DNA from: Roseicyclus sp. | Lineage (GTDB): Bacteria > Pseudomonadota > Alphaproteobacteria > Rhodobacterales > Rhodobacteraceae | DNA length: 20,568 nt | NCBI GenBank assembly: GCA_018401055.1 | Contig: JAGYLB010000117.1 | Span: 1-20,568, forward strand | Reading direction: 5' to 3' | Shown: piece after piece, positions 1-9,089 of the stretch | How positions within the stretch are numbered: position 1 is the first letter of the stretch | Layout: each line of letters begins with the position of its first letter | Position numbers and translations under genes: made by a program | Notes under the pieces: model-generated | The model's database searches: none | The model's input: the letters and a program-made list of their open reading frames with translations, nothing else | Told to the model about the DNA's origin: nothing

Positions 1-704
1 GCGTCGCCAGCCTGACTGCTGCCTGCATCGCCACCGGCGAGAAGCGCGACCTCACCGTCGACGTGGTCTGCGTAGGCGAGGGTTTTTTGCCGCAGGTCGA
101 ACTCGCCCGTGCTCTGGGTTGTGCCACTAGCCGCGACCCCGCGACCGGCTTCCTCTGCCCCAATAGGGACGAGCACGGCGCCACCAGCATGCCGGGCATC
201 TGGGTCGCGGGCGATGGTGGCGGCATGGGCGGCGCGCAGGTGGCGCTGGCGCAGGGCACGCTTTCCGGTGCAGCCGCAGTGGCGCATTTGGGCAAACGCG
301 CCCCCGACATGGCTGAGGAGCTCCGGGCCCTAGCGCGCGCGCGCATCTTCCAGTCCGCGCTCTGGCGCACCTACGCTGCCCCGCCGCGCGACGCTCCACC
401 TGACGATGCCGCTATGCTTTGTCGCTGCGAATCCGTCACCTTCTCACAGGCCCGCGCCGCCATCGCAGAAGGCGCGGGCGACCTTGGCGCGCTCAAGCGT
501 CTCACACGTCTCGGCATGGGCCGCTGTCAGGGGCCGCTACTGCTCCGGCCCCGCCGCGCTCCTGACCGGCACGCCCACTCTCTTCGCGCCGCAGACACCC
601 GCCCGCCCGGTCCCTGCCGCTGCCATCGCGCTCGAAAAACCGGAATGGGGCGGCCACCGTCAGGCGCCCAGCCCCACGCTGCGGGCACCCGACCGCGCCG
701 CTGA
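1..704 (+). CDS. Opine-oxidase/HcnB-type FAD oxidoreductase, A subunit (5' end outside window, frameshifted)
   Basis: The frame is open from base 3, so the N-terminus lies upstream of the window. The visible part is the C-terminal half of a pyridine-nucleotide-disulfide-type flavoprotein (GEGFLPQVELARALG, then VAGDGGGMGGAQVAL, the usual FAD-contacting segment). It is followed by a Bfd-like [2Fe-2S] domain with ligand pattern CRC near base 420 and GRCQG-x-YC near 525-545. This architecture is typical of the A subunit of opine/nopaline oxidases and of HcnB. The complex oxidises an amine or opine carbon-nitrogen bond and passes electrons to the respiratory chain (family knowledge). One extra G in the run at 530-533 breaks the frame inside the last cysteine motif; the sequence continues one frame over with YCSGPAALLTGTPTLFAP. 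The annotated end is the TGA at 702-704 in the original frame. After the indel no stop separates this tail from the B subunit, so the true end is uncertain. The substrate cannot be read from the sequence. Confidence 0.75.
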   Translation, partial: VASLTAACIATGEKRDLTVDVVCVGEGFLPQVELARALGCATSRDPATGFLCPNRDEHGATSMPGIWVAGDGGGMGGAQVALAQGTLSGAAAVAHLGKRAPDMAEELRALARARIFQSALWRTYAAPPRDAPPDDAAMLCRCESVTFSQARAAIAEGAGDLGALKRLTRLGMGRCQGPLLLRPRRAPDRHAHSLRAADTRPPGPCRCHRARKTGMGRPPSGAQPHAAGTRPRR

Positions 705-714
705 GACCGTCCAG

Positions 715-1866
715 CTGCCCGCCACCGCCGATCTTGTCATCATCGGCGCGGGCATCATGGGCACTGACCGCCGCCCTGCGCGCGACCGAGCTTGGGCTTC
801 GATACCGTGGTGATCGATCGCGGCACGGTGAACGCCGAGATCCTCGGGCGGCAACGCGGGCAGCCTGCACCTGCAACTGCTCTCCTTCGATTTTGGCCAA
901 AAGACCGGCGGTCGGGGCGAGGCGCTTTTGCAGACCCTGCCGCTGCAGCGCGACGCCATCGCGCTCTGGCAGGACCTCGAGCGTGACCTCGGCACCTCCT
1001 TCGAGATCGTGCTCACTGGCGGCATGATGCTGGCCGAGGAGGAGCGGCACATCACCTTTCTCCGCGACAAGATTGCGGCCGAGCGGAAGATGGGCATCGA
1101 TGTGGACCTGATCGACCGCTCGGGTATAAAGGTTCTGGCTCCCGGCGTGTCCGACCGCATGATCGCTGCCGCATGGTGCCCCGGCGAGGGGAAGATCAAC
1201 CCTCTCCTCGGCACCCCCGCGCTTGCTAATGCCGCCCGCGCGAAAGGCGCCCGCTTCGTCGAGGGCGTGGCGATCATCGGCCTCACCGACACCGCCCCAG
1301 GCTATGCCGTCTCGACCAGCGCGGGCACCATCCGCGCCCGCCGCCTGATCCTTGCGGCAGGCGGCTGGACCGGGGCGCTGGGCGCGATGCTGGGCGTGCC
1401 CCTGCCGATTCACGGCGCGCCGCTGCAGATGGTCGTCACCGAAACCGCCCCGCCGCTGGCGTCTTGCCTGCTCGCCCATTGCGACCGGCACCTGACGATG
1501 AAACAAGCCACCGCCGGAAACCTCATCATCGGCGGCGCCTGGTCTGCCGCCGCCGATCCCGTCACCGGCCGCACCCGTATTCTGCGCGAAAGCCTCGAGG
1601 GCAATCTCTGGGTTGCCGAACGGGTCTTGCCCGGCGTCGCGGGCCTGCATGTCCTGCGCTCCTGGGCCGCGATGAACGTCGATATCGACGGCGCGCCGCT
1701 GGTGGGCCATCTGCCGGGTCACCCGGATTGCGTCGTGGTCGCGGGCGCCAATGGCTACACTCTCGGGCCGCTCTTGGGGCGCCATGCCGCCGATGCTGTC
1801 GCCACCGGCCGCCAGCCCGTGGGCCTCGACCGCTTCTCGCCCGCGCGCCTCACCCAACCAGCTTGA
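715..1866 (+). CDS. FAD-dependent amine/opine oxidoreductase, B subunit (DAO fold; frameshifted near N-terminus)
   Basis: This is a DAO-family flavoprotein, the usual partner of the preceding A subunit (opine oxidase B / HcnC type). The dinucleotide-binding GxGxxG is visible as ADLVIIGAGIMG near 727-765. The C-terminal FAD/substrate region reads LHVLRSWAAMNVDIDGAPLVG and VVAGANGYTLGPLLGRHAAD near 1645-1800. Bases 928-1866 form an uninterrupted frame. The first 130 bases hold three single-base insertions: an A near 764 (GIMG then LTAALRATELG), a G in the run at 791-793 (GFDTVVIDRGT), and one base near 850 (SGGNAGSLHLQLL). With those removed, one reading frame of about 380 residues results. No clear ATG precedes the FAD motif, so the start at 715 is approximate. 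The stop is followed 27 bases later by the DUF3830 gene, suggesting one operon. The alternative, HCN synthase, is less likely because no HcnA is visible. Confidence 0.75.
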
Positions 1867-1893
1867 ATTCCCCCATCACACAAGGATCCACCC

Positions 1894-2307
1894 ATGGAAA
1901 ACCTCAAGATCACCGCCGGAGCCTTCACCTTCACCGGCCGTTTCGAGACCGAGCGCGCGCCGCAAACAGTCGCCGCCTTTCGCAAGCACCTGCCCTATGT
2001 CAGCCAGATCGTGCACGTCCGTTGGTCTGGCGAAGGTGTCTGGGTCCCGTTGGGTGAGACCGACTTCGGCGTTGGTTACGAGAACCACACCAGCCATCCC
2101 GCGCCCGGCCATATCATCCTCTACCCCGGCGGCATCAGCGAGACCGAGATCCTGCTGGCTTATGGCGGGGTGGATTTCTCGTCCAAGATGGGCCAGCTTG
2201 CCGGAAACCACTTCATCACGTTGACGGGCGGGCTGGAAAACCTGCATGCGCTGGGAACCTCCGTCCTGTGGGAAGGGGCCAAGCCGATCCGGTTCGAGGT
2301 AGCCTGA
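1894..2307 (+). CDS. DUF3830 family cyclophilin-like protein
   Basis: An intact 137-residue protein. The start at 1894 is supported by AAGGA about 9 bases upstream. Family hallmarks are AFRKHLPY near residues 28-35, HVRWSGEGVWVPLG (43-56), ENHTSHPAPGHIILYPGGIS (about 66-85), AGNHFITL (about 107-114) and LWEGAKPIRFEV at the end. DUF3830 proteins have the size and pattern of a small cyclophilin-like beta barrel. In proteobacteria they often sit beside amidohydrolases, opine-oxidase-like genes or peptide transporters, but I know of no established reaction. No signal peptide or membrane segment is present, so it is probably cytoplasmic. Its position directly behind the flavoprotein pair suggests a role in the same amine or opine catabolic pathway; that is inference. 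It is one of the few genes in the window without an indel. Confidence 0.85.
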   Translation: MENLKITAGAFTFTGRFETERAPQTVAAFRKHLPYVSQIVHVRWSGEGVWVPLGETDFGVGYENHTSHPAPGHIILYPGGISETEILLAYGGVDFSSKMGQLAGNHFITLTGGLENLHALGTSVLWEGAKPIRFEVA

Positions 2308-2344
2308 GCGCGCGGCAGGGCGTATGGATCAAAAGGGGTCGGCC

Positions 2345-2446
2345 GTGACTGATTTCATCCTCTCCGGCGCCCGTATCGCCGGGCATACAGGCCCTGTCGA
2401 AATCGCGCCCGCAGTGCGGGACGTGGTGCACGCGCATCTTGAAGAC
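2345..2446 (+). pseudogene. Truncated amidohydrolase N-terminus (gene remnant)
   Basis: A GTG at 2345 with AAAAGGGG about 7 bases upstream begins MTDFILSGARIAGHTGP, which resembles the first beta strands of cytosine-deaminase/dihydroorotase-type amidohydrolases. After roughly 17-20 codons the similarity ends. The frame closes at a TGA (2444-2446) after VRDVVHAHLED, with none of the metal-binding motifs. An in-frame ATG at 2324 is an alternative start with a weaker ribosome site. It lies 37 bases behind the DUF3830 gene, where an amidohydrolase would be a natural operon partner. I read it as the stump of such a gene, cut by a deletion or rearrangement. A genuine small peptide of about 33 residues cannot be excluded. 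Confidence 0.4.
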
Positions 2447-2490
2447 TGAAGCGGTCGGCGCAATCGGGAGAACACCGTGCGATTGCCTCT

Positions 2491-2534
2491 AAGGCGGGTG
2501 GTGCCACCGTCAAGCCAGCCACCCGATGCCTTTT
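2491..2534 (+). terminator. Probable rho-independent terminator between converging transcripts
   Basis: The arms AAGGC/GGGTGG (2491-2501) and CCACCC/GCCTT (2519-2532, with a 3-base GAT bulge) can pair over about 11 bases around a 17-base loop. The 3' arm runs into TTTT at 2531-2534. The hairpin lies between the end of the plus-strand remnant and the 3' end of the minus-strand operon at 2606. The T tract follows only on the plus strand, so it should mainly stop transcripts coming from the left. The rest of 2447-2605 shows no gene that I can support. Confidence 0.45.
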
Positions 2535-2605
2535 GATCAACACACGACAGGTCATGCTGGTGGGCGCGGGATCGGGACTGGTTTCCCGGTGCGTCGAAAG
2601 GCGGC

Positions 2606-3858
2606 TCAGTGCAGGCGGTTGCGGCGGATCTTGCCGTCGATCAGCACCAGGCGCGGACGCGCTGGTCTGGCGGAGGATACGAAGACCGACAGATCGGTCA
2701 GGGGATCGCCATCCACGAGGATCATGTCAGCCAGAGCGCCGGGAGTGATCTGCCCCAGCTGGCCCGCGCGCTGCACGATCTCGGCGTTGATCGAGGTGGC
2801 GGAGCGCAGCACGTCCACGGGGCGTTGCACCTGTCCGCGCAGCAGCAATTCGCGGCCTTGGGTCTGCAGGAAGATGTCGCCATGCAGATCGCAGCCGAGC
2901 CGAGCTTCACACCGGCGGCAATGCAGGCCTCGATCGCATCGAGCGTGCGTTTGTTGACCTCGCGCACCTTCTGGGTCGCGGAGCTTGGCAGGCCAGCTCG
3001 GCTGCGTTTTCGGCGACTCAGCTCTCCCGCCGACGGGGTGGGCACCACGAAGGCATGCCGGCTGCCGCGATCCAGCCTCGCCGTCTCGGGCGTGATCAGG
3101 CTGCCGTGCTCGATCGATGCAGCACGCCCAGATCGATGCAGCGGCGCGCTCCTTCGTCGGTATGGCAATGGGCCATAACATAGGAGCCGCGCCGGGCGGC
3201 CTCCTCACGGCGACGCGGATTTCGGCATCGGTGAAATGGGGCATCGCCAAGGGGGCGAGTTCCGTCGATACGCCGCCCGACAGGAAAATCTTGATCTGCG
3301 TCGCGCCCTGGCGGAATCGCTGCCGCACGGCCTTGCGCATCTCGTCTGGGCCATCGGCGGCGCCCCGCAGATGACGCCGGCATATTCGCCGCAACCGCAG
3401 AGGTCCGGCTCGCCGCGTCTGCGCATGTCGCCATGGCCGCCGGTCTGGGTCAGGGCCTTCCCGGGGTAGAAGAACCGCGGCCCGTCGACGACCCCGGCAT
3501 CAAGCGCCTGGGCGAGTCCGACATCGCCGCCGCCGGCATCGCGGATCGTCGTGTAGCCGCGATCCACGGCGCCGGTCAGAAGCCGTACCGCATGGGAGGC
3601 GAGCAGGGCCGGATGCATCCTGTCGGTGCCGTAGAAATCGTAGCTGGGCGTATTGGCATGGTAATGGGCGTCGATCAGCCCCGGCATCAGGAAGTGGCCA
3701 GCGCAATCGATCCGGGTGGCATCTCCGGCATAGATGACGCCGGGCCCCGCCTCGCGGATCCGGGCGCCCTCGATCACCACGGCGGCGCCCTCGACCGCAT
3801 CCTCCGCCAGGCCGTCCCAGAGACGCGCATCGTGCAGGACGGTGATCGCGTTGCTCAT
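2606..3858 (-). CDS. Metal-dependent amidohydrolase (imidazolonepropionase/prolidase-like), frameshifted
   Basis: The last gene of the minus-strand operon, about 417 codons once repaired. Metal-site features of the amidohydrolase superfamily appear in order: LIDAHYHAN (HxH, near 3670), KIFLSGG (lysine, near 3285), MAHCH (near 3175), IEHGS (near 3105) and CDLHGD (aspartate, near 2885). The C-terminal cap reads LGQITPGALADMILVDGDPL. The family hydrolyses cyclic or linear amide bonds in the cytoplasm; the closest relatives by pattern are the Xaa-Pro dipeptidase-like amidohydrolases. The ATG overlaps the M20 stop as ATGA (3855-3858), showing translational coupling. As given, the frame shifts near 3360, 3207, 3115 and 2900, each equivalent to one missing base. 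A compensating pair is also likely at 2985-3025, where the good sequence lies in neighbouring frames. The stop is TGA at 2606-2608. The substrate is unknown. Confidence 0.8.
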
Positions 3859-5243
3859 GCCGACATCCTTCCTAGACGATCGAGAAGCGCTGCGCCGGTG
3901 CGGATCCCGTCATGGAACAGCGCGATCTCGAGGTTTTCGTTCGGGGCGTGATTGGCTTCGTCCGCATTGGCATAGGGCGTGACGAAGGCCGGCAGGCCCA
4001 GGATGTTGGTGAAGGCATAGTCCGGCAGGCTGCCGCCGACGCTGGGGTAAAGGTAGGGCGCGACACCGCGCGCCAGTTGCACCGCGTCCACGATCGCTGG
4101 CGCGAAGGGATCGTCGAGCGGCGTGCGAGGGCAGCATTCCGCCGTGACCGATGACCTCCACCTCGCCGTCGGGGGCATGCTTTTCGACATGCGCGCGCAC
4201 GCAGGCCAGCACCTGCTCCGGGGTCATGTCGGGGACCAGGCGGATGTCGCATTTCGCCACGGCTTCGGCGGGCAGGACGGTCTTGGTGCCCGGGCCCCCG
4301 TAGCCGCCGTGAATGCCGTTGATCGTCAGGGTCGGGTGGAACATCAGCCGGTCGTGGAAGGGGCGATCGGCGGGCGCGTCGAGCCGGTGGGAGCGCCATG
4401 TCCGCAAGATAGCCGAGCACATCGACCGGAAGCTGCGGCGGCGGCGGCACGCTCGGCGTTGGAGGGCGGGCGGATGGGATCATGCAGGCCGTCGATGGTG
4501 ATGTTTCCCTGCGCGTCCTTCATGGTCCCCAGAAGATGGACCAGCGTCCAGAGCGCGTTTGGCATGGTGCCGCCGTGATTGCCGGAATGGGCATCGGTCC
4601 GACCGGTGCGCACGCGCAATTCGAACCCCACCATGCCGCGCACCCCGAAGGTCACGATTGGCGTGCCCGAGGCATGGAGTGGGCCATCGGCCGTGACCAC
4701 CAGATCGGCCTTCAGGCGGTCGGCATGCCGGGCGACGAATTCCGCGATGCGGGGCGAGCCGATCTCCTCCTCGCCTTCCAGCAGGAAGATGACGTTGCAG
4801 GGGAGGGTGCCGTGGACCTTCAGATGCGCCTCGATCGCCAGAAGCTGCGCGAAATGCTGGCCCTTGTTGTCGCCGATTCCGCGGGCATAGATGCGGCCGT
4901 CGCGGATCGTCGGCTCGAAGGGCGGGCTGACCCATGCCTCCAGCGGGTCGGGCGGCTGGACATCGTAATGGCCGTAGAGCAGGGCCGTGGGCTTGCCCGG
5001 TGCCTTGCAATGGTGGCCGAGGACCATCGGATGACCGGAGGTGGGCACTGCCTCGGCGGCGAAACCTAGCGCGCCAAGGTGATCGACCAGCATCGCCGCG
5101 ACCTCGCGGATGCCGATGTCATGTGCCGAGATGGAAGGGTGGCGGACATAGTCCATCACGCGGGCCAGATTGTCGTCGCGATGGGCCTCGATATGGCCGA
5201 AGACCGCGGCGAGCGTGTCGGGGATGCCTGTCTGGTAGGTCAT
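3855..5243 (-). CDS. M20 family metallopeptidase (dipeptidase/deacylase-like), frameshifted
   Basis: About 462 codons, the normal size for M20 dipeptidases. Visible motifs are LLYGHYDVQPPDPLEAW (metal His and Asp), RGIGDNKGQ (bridging Asp), LEGEEEIGS (catalytic and metal glutamates), DAHSGNHGG in the dimerisation region, and NHAPNENL near the C-terminus (last metal His). The family cleaves dipeptides, N-acyl or N-carbamoyl amino acids in the cytoplasm with two zinc-type ions. Here it could hydrolyse the product of the HyuAB ring opening (inference). The start at 5243 overlaps the HyuA stop (ATGA) and its own stop overlaps the next start. Three frame changes, each equivalent to one extra base, lie near 4440, 4394 and 4122. 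Reading across them gives LPVDVLGYLADMALP, then RLDAPADRPFHDRLMFHP, then RTPLDDPFAPAIVDAVQ. Confidence 0.85.
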
Positions 5244-7280
5244 GGGTCCGCCTTGGTTAGGATCAGGGCACCGGAGGGATGCACAACGCCGGACCAGCCC
5301 GGTGCGATCAGGGTTGTCGTGTCGAGTTGGCTGACGATGGCGGGGCCTTTCAGCACAGCGCCCGCGCCGAAGGTGGCGCGATCATAGAGCGGCACGTCCT
5401 GACGGCCCGCCGGGAGCGAAACCGAGACACGCTCGACCGGCTCGGGTGTGACACCCGGCGCCAGCACGGCGGGGGCAGGGGCTTTTGCATCGTGGCGCGG
5501 GCTTCAACCCGCAGGGTCACAAGCTCGATCGGAGCGCCCAGTTGAAAGCCGTACAGCGCCTTGTGGGCAGCCGTCAATCCGGCCTCGAGGGCATGTGCCG
5601 TATCGGCCCAGGGGATCGACAGCTCGTTGCCCTGTCCGGCGTAGCGCATGAGCGCGACGCGGCTGGTCTGGCGGTCTGCCTTCGCCACACCCTCGGCATC
5701 GAACCAGGCGGCGGCGTCGGCTTCGAGATCTGCGCACATGCGGCCTGCCTCGTCCATGTCCGCAACGCCGGCGCGGGGGCGGGCGCGGCTGAATTCCGAC
5801 TTGAGGTCGGCTGCCATGAGGCCGTCGGCGCAGAGAATGCCGGGCGCGGGCACGATCAGCACCCGGCGGGTGCCGACCAGATCGGCCAGGGCGCAACCGT
5901 GCAGCGGACCCGCCCCGCCGAACGGCAGCAGGGTGAAGTCGCGGGGTCGAAGCCACGCTCCACCGAGACGACGCGCAGGGCACCAACCATCTTGTTGTCG
6001 GCAATGGCGAGGATGCCGCGCGCGGCCTCTTCCACGGCGATGCCGAGGGGCTTGGCCACGCCGTCCTCCACCGCGCGGCGAGCGCGCCACGACGTCGAGC
6101 GTCATGGCGCCGCCGAGGAGTCGCGCGGGCAGGTGCCCTAGCGCGACATGGGCGTCGGTGACGGTCGCGTGCACCCCGCCGCGCCCATAGGCGGCAGGGC
6201 CCGGCGTGGCGCCCGCGCTTTCCGGGCCGACGGTCAGCACGCCACCGGCGACGCGCGCGATGGACCCGCCGCCCGCGCCGATGGTCACCATGTCGACCAT
6301 CGGCAGGGCAGCGGCCAATCGCCCACCTGTCCCCGCTGTGTCAGGCCGATCTTGCCAGCGGCGATCAGGCAGATATCCGCACTGGTGCCGCCGATATCGA
6401 CGGTCACGGATATCGTCGATGCCGCATGCGGCCGCCGCCGATCGCGCCTCGACGACGCCCGCCGCCGGTCCCGGACAGGGCGGTCAGGGCGGGGCGGAGC
6501 GGATCTGGCCGCGCCCGCCACCCCACCGTTGGACTGCATCAGCAGGAGGGGGGCGGGCACGCCCTCTGAGCGCAGCTTTTCCTCGATCCGGCCCACATAC
6601 CGCGTGACGCCGGGCATCACGATCGCGTTCAGGACGGAAGCCAGCGTCCGCTCGTATTCGCGCACCACGGGCAGCACGTCGGAGGAGGCGGTGACGGCGA
6701 CATCGGGAAGGGCCAGTCGCAGCATCTCGGCCACGCGGCGTTCGTGGTCCGGATTGGCAAAAGCATGGAGCAGGCAGATGGCGACTGCGTCAACATCCAT
6801 CTCGCGCAGAGCTTCGGCGGCGCGCGCCACGCTTGCCTCGTCCAGGGGTTCCCCGACGATGCCGCCGGGCAGGATACGTTCGGCCACCTCGACGATGCGG
6901 GAGGCGGGGACGGGGCGTTGCGGCTTGATCCAGTTGTAGAGATTGGCCGCACGGGGAATGTCCTGGCGCCCGATGCCGAGCACGTGGCGGAAGCCCTTTG
7001 TCGTGACCAGGGCCGCGCGCGCGCCCTTGCCTTCGAGGATCATGTTGGTTGCGACGGTGGTGCCGTGCAGCACCTGGCGAAGATCTGCGGGCTCCGCGCC
7101 TGCTGCCCGCAGAGCAAGGCGCAGCCCGTCTAGGAAGGCCTCGGAGGGGTCGTCGGGTCGCGAGGGGGTCTTTGCGCGCCAGACCTGCCCGGTCGCGGTA
7201 TCCGCAAGGGCCACATCGGTGAAAGTGCCGCCGATATCGACGGCAAGGGTAAGTGTCGCGGCGCGACCATCAAAGGACAT
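5240..7280 (-). CDS. hyuA: HyuA: ATP-dependent hydantoinase/oxoprolinase A subunit, frameshifted
   Basis: About 680 codons, as expected for HyuA. The ATP-binding actin-like fold begins at [14 protein letters not shown] (residues about 12-25). [17 protein letters not shown] follows near residue 75, and the second ATPase half reads [14 protein letters not shown] near base 6390. [11 protein letters not shown] (near 6275) and [15 protein letters not shown] (near 5905) are typical of the hydantoinase A / oxoprolinase family. With HyuB it opens a cyclic amide such as a hydantoin or 5-oxoproline at the expense of ATP; which ring cannot be told. The ATG at 7280 lies inside the end of hyuB (stop 7270) and the stop at 5240 overlaps the M20 start. 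Indels lie near 6496, 6469, 6408, 6312, 6075, 5947 and 5477. Several sit in C/G runs, for example DPRDFTLL restored by one C near 5947. Confidence 0.85.
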
Positions 7281-9086
7281 CGAGGTATTCCTTGCGGTGG
7301 AACGGTTTGACCTGCGGGCGTACGGCTCTGAGCCGGACGGTTTCCCGCCTCGTCCACGGTGCGGCGCGAGACGGCGACGCCATAGTCGCGGCGCGCCGCC
7401 CTCGGGGCTGACGAGGCCTGCCAGCACATCCTCCAGCACATGGGCGGTCTCGCGGTCGAAGGGATGGCCGCAACCGCCGCCGCCACCGGTCTCGATTCGC
7501 ACCACATCGCCCTTCTTCAGCATCGTGCCATCGGACAGCTGGAGGAAGTTGCTTCTCGGTCGCGGTGCCGGGATTGATCACGATGCGTCCCGGCGCGCCG
7601 GATTGTCCGCCGTTGATGCCCCAGGGGGGGGTCTGCACCCCGTCAATGCGGATCCCCAACATGGCGGTATCGGCGAGGATCTCGTATTCGCGCAGGATCC
7701 CGGCCCCGCCGCGGAACTTTCCCGGCCCGCCACTGTCGCGCACCATGCCGTAGGCGCGGAAGGCAACGGGATAGCCGAGTTCCGTGAACTCGATCGGATA
7801 ATTCTCCTGCGCCACGAAGTAGACGGCGTCTATGCCGTCGGCAAGGCCGCGCGCCGTACCCACGCCGATGCCGTCGGCCCGGGAGGAACGGCGTCGGGCT
7901 GCCATCCTCGGCCGTGTAGCTGCCCCGGATGAGGGCAACGACATAGGCGGCCTGGGCCGCGGGCGCCTGGCCGCCCGCCACATTGACCAGGCCGTTGAGC
8001 GTCGCGAGCACGCGCATCATCGTGAGACCGCGCATCCCGAGGGGGGCGGGCCATTTCGGTTTCACCAGCGAGCCCTCGCGCAGCCGCACCTCGTCCAGCG
8101 CCAGCGGCCGCGCCCGCGTTGCAGACCTGACCGGGCTCGCCGCCGAGGTAGAACAGGCCCAGCGCCATCCCGGGGATGGATCGGTTCATCAGCAGGTTGA
8201 CCGGGCCGCGGGCCTGGTCGTCGGTCTCGGTCGCATCGAAGATGAAGCGGTCCTCACCGTCCTGGCCCTTCTCGCGGATGATCGCGAAGCGCAGGTGGAA
8301 CGGGCCGTTGCCATGCCCGTCGCTGTCGATTGCGTCGGTGAAGCGATGGGTGCCGTAGTCGAAGGTTTCCGCCAGTTTGCGGCGCACCAGCTTTCGCGTG
8401 CGATCCAGCAGCTGCGCCAGCGCATCCTCCAGCACATCCGCGCCGAAGCGCGCGGACGCCTCGGCCATGCGCTGGGTGCCGAGGCGGACGCTGGCCATGA
8501 GCGCGCTCATGTCGCCCTCGCTTTGCGCCGGGAAGCGGGAGTTGCGATGGAAAATCGCCAAGGCTGCTTCATTCACCGCCGCCGGCCGAGATCAGCCGGG
8601 TCGGGGGATGATGATGCCCTCCTGCCAGATTTCGGTCGCGTCGGGACTGATCGAGCCGGCGCGCATTCCGCCGATATCGGCAAAATGGGCCCAGGACATG
8701 ACGAAGGCCACCCGCTTGCCGTTGTGGAAGACCGGAGCGAGCAGGACCTGATCGTTGGAATGGCTGACCGCCCCGTAGGAGCCATAGCAGTCATTGTACC
8801 AATAGAGGTCTCCCTCGCGCATCGTCTCGACCGGGAAATGCTCGAATACCGGGGTCGTGATGTCCCCGAAGATCGGCACCATGGAGCCCACGGCCATTAC
8901 GCCGTCGCGGTCGAAGATGGCGGTGTAGAAATCCTTCTTTTCGCGGATGAAGGCGGAGATGGCCGTGCGCTCGATCAGGGCTTCCATCTCGCTCTGGGCG
9001 GCCTGGATGGCACCCTGGATGATCTCGAGGGTGATCGGATCGCACACGGTCGCGGCGGCGACGAAAGGGTCAGGGGCGTGGGTCAT
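7270..9086 (-). CDS. hyuB: HyuB: hydantoinase/oxoprolinase B subunit, frameshifted
   Basis: About 605 codons. The N-terminal DPITLEIIQGAIQAAQSEME, IREKKDFYTAIFDRDG and WAHFADIGGMRAGS are classical HyuB, as are FDATETDDQARGPVN, GGGGGCGHPFDRE and DSGGPGKFRGGAG further on. HyuB forms the hydrolytic part of the complex with HyuA. The start at 9086 is 3 bases after the stop of the upstream ATPase gene; the end at 7270 overlaps hyuA by 11 bases. Indels: a paired loss and gain near 8605 and 8580 (restores IIIPPTRLISAG then NEAALAIF), then five one-base insertions near 8109, 7880, 7553, 7395 and 7343. The run at 7343 (AAACC for AACC) is a clear homopolymer case. The C-terminus reads TVRLRAVRPQVKPFHRKEYL in the last frame. 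Uninterrupted codon bias argues against genuine decay. Confidence 0.85.
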
Positions 9087-9089
9087 GGA

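Noticed and set aside
502..1857. A 451-codon open frame on the minus strand across the flavoprotein B subunit
   Set aside because: Composition is that of an antisense shadow and the plus-strand frame carries clear DAO-family motifs.
1..1866. Hydrogen cyanide synthase (HcnB/HcnC)
   Set aside because: The proteins belong to the same superfamily, but no HcnA-like gene is visible (upstream not seen) and the neighbours (DUF3830, amidohydrolase start) fit amine or opine catabolism better.
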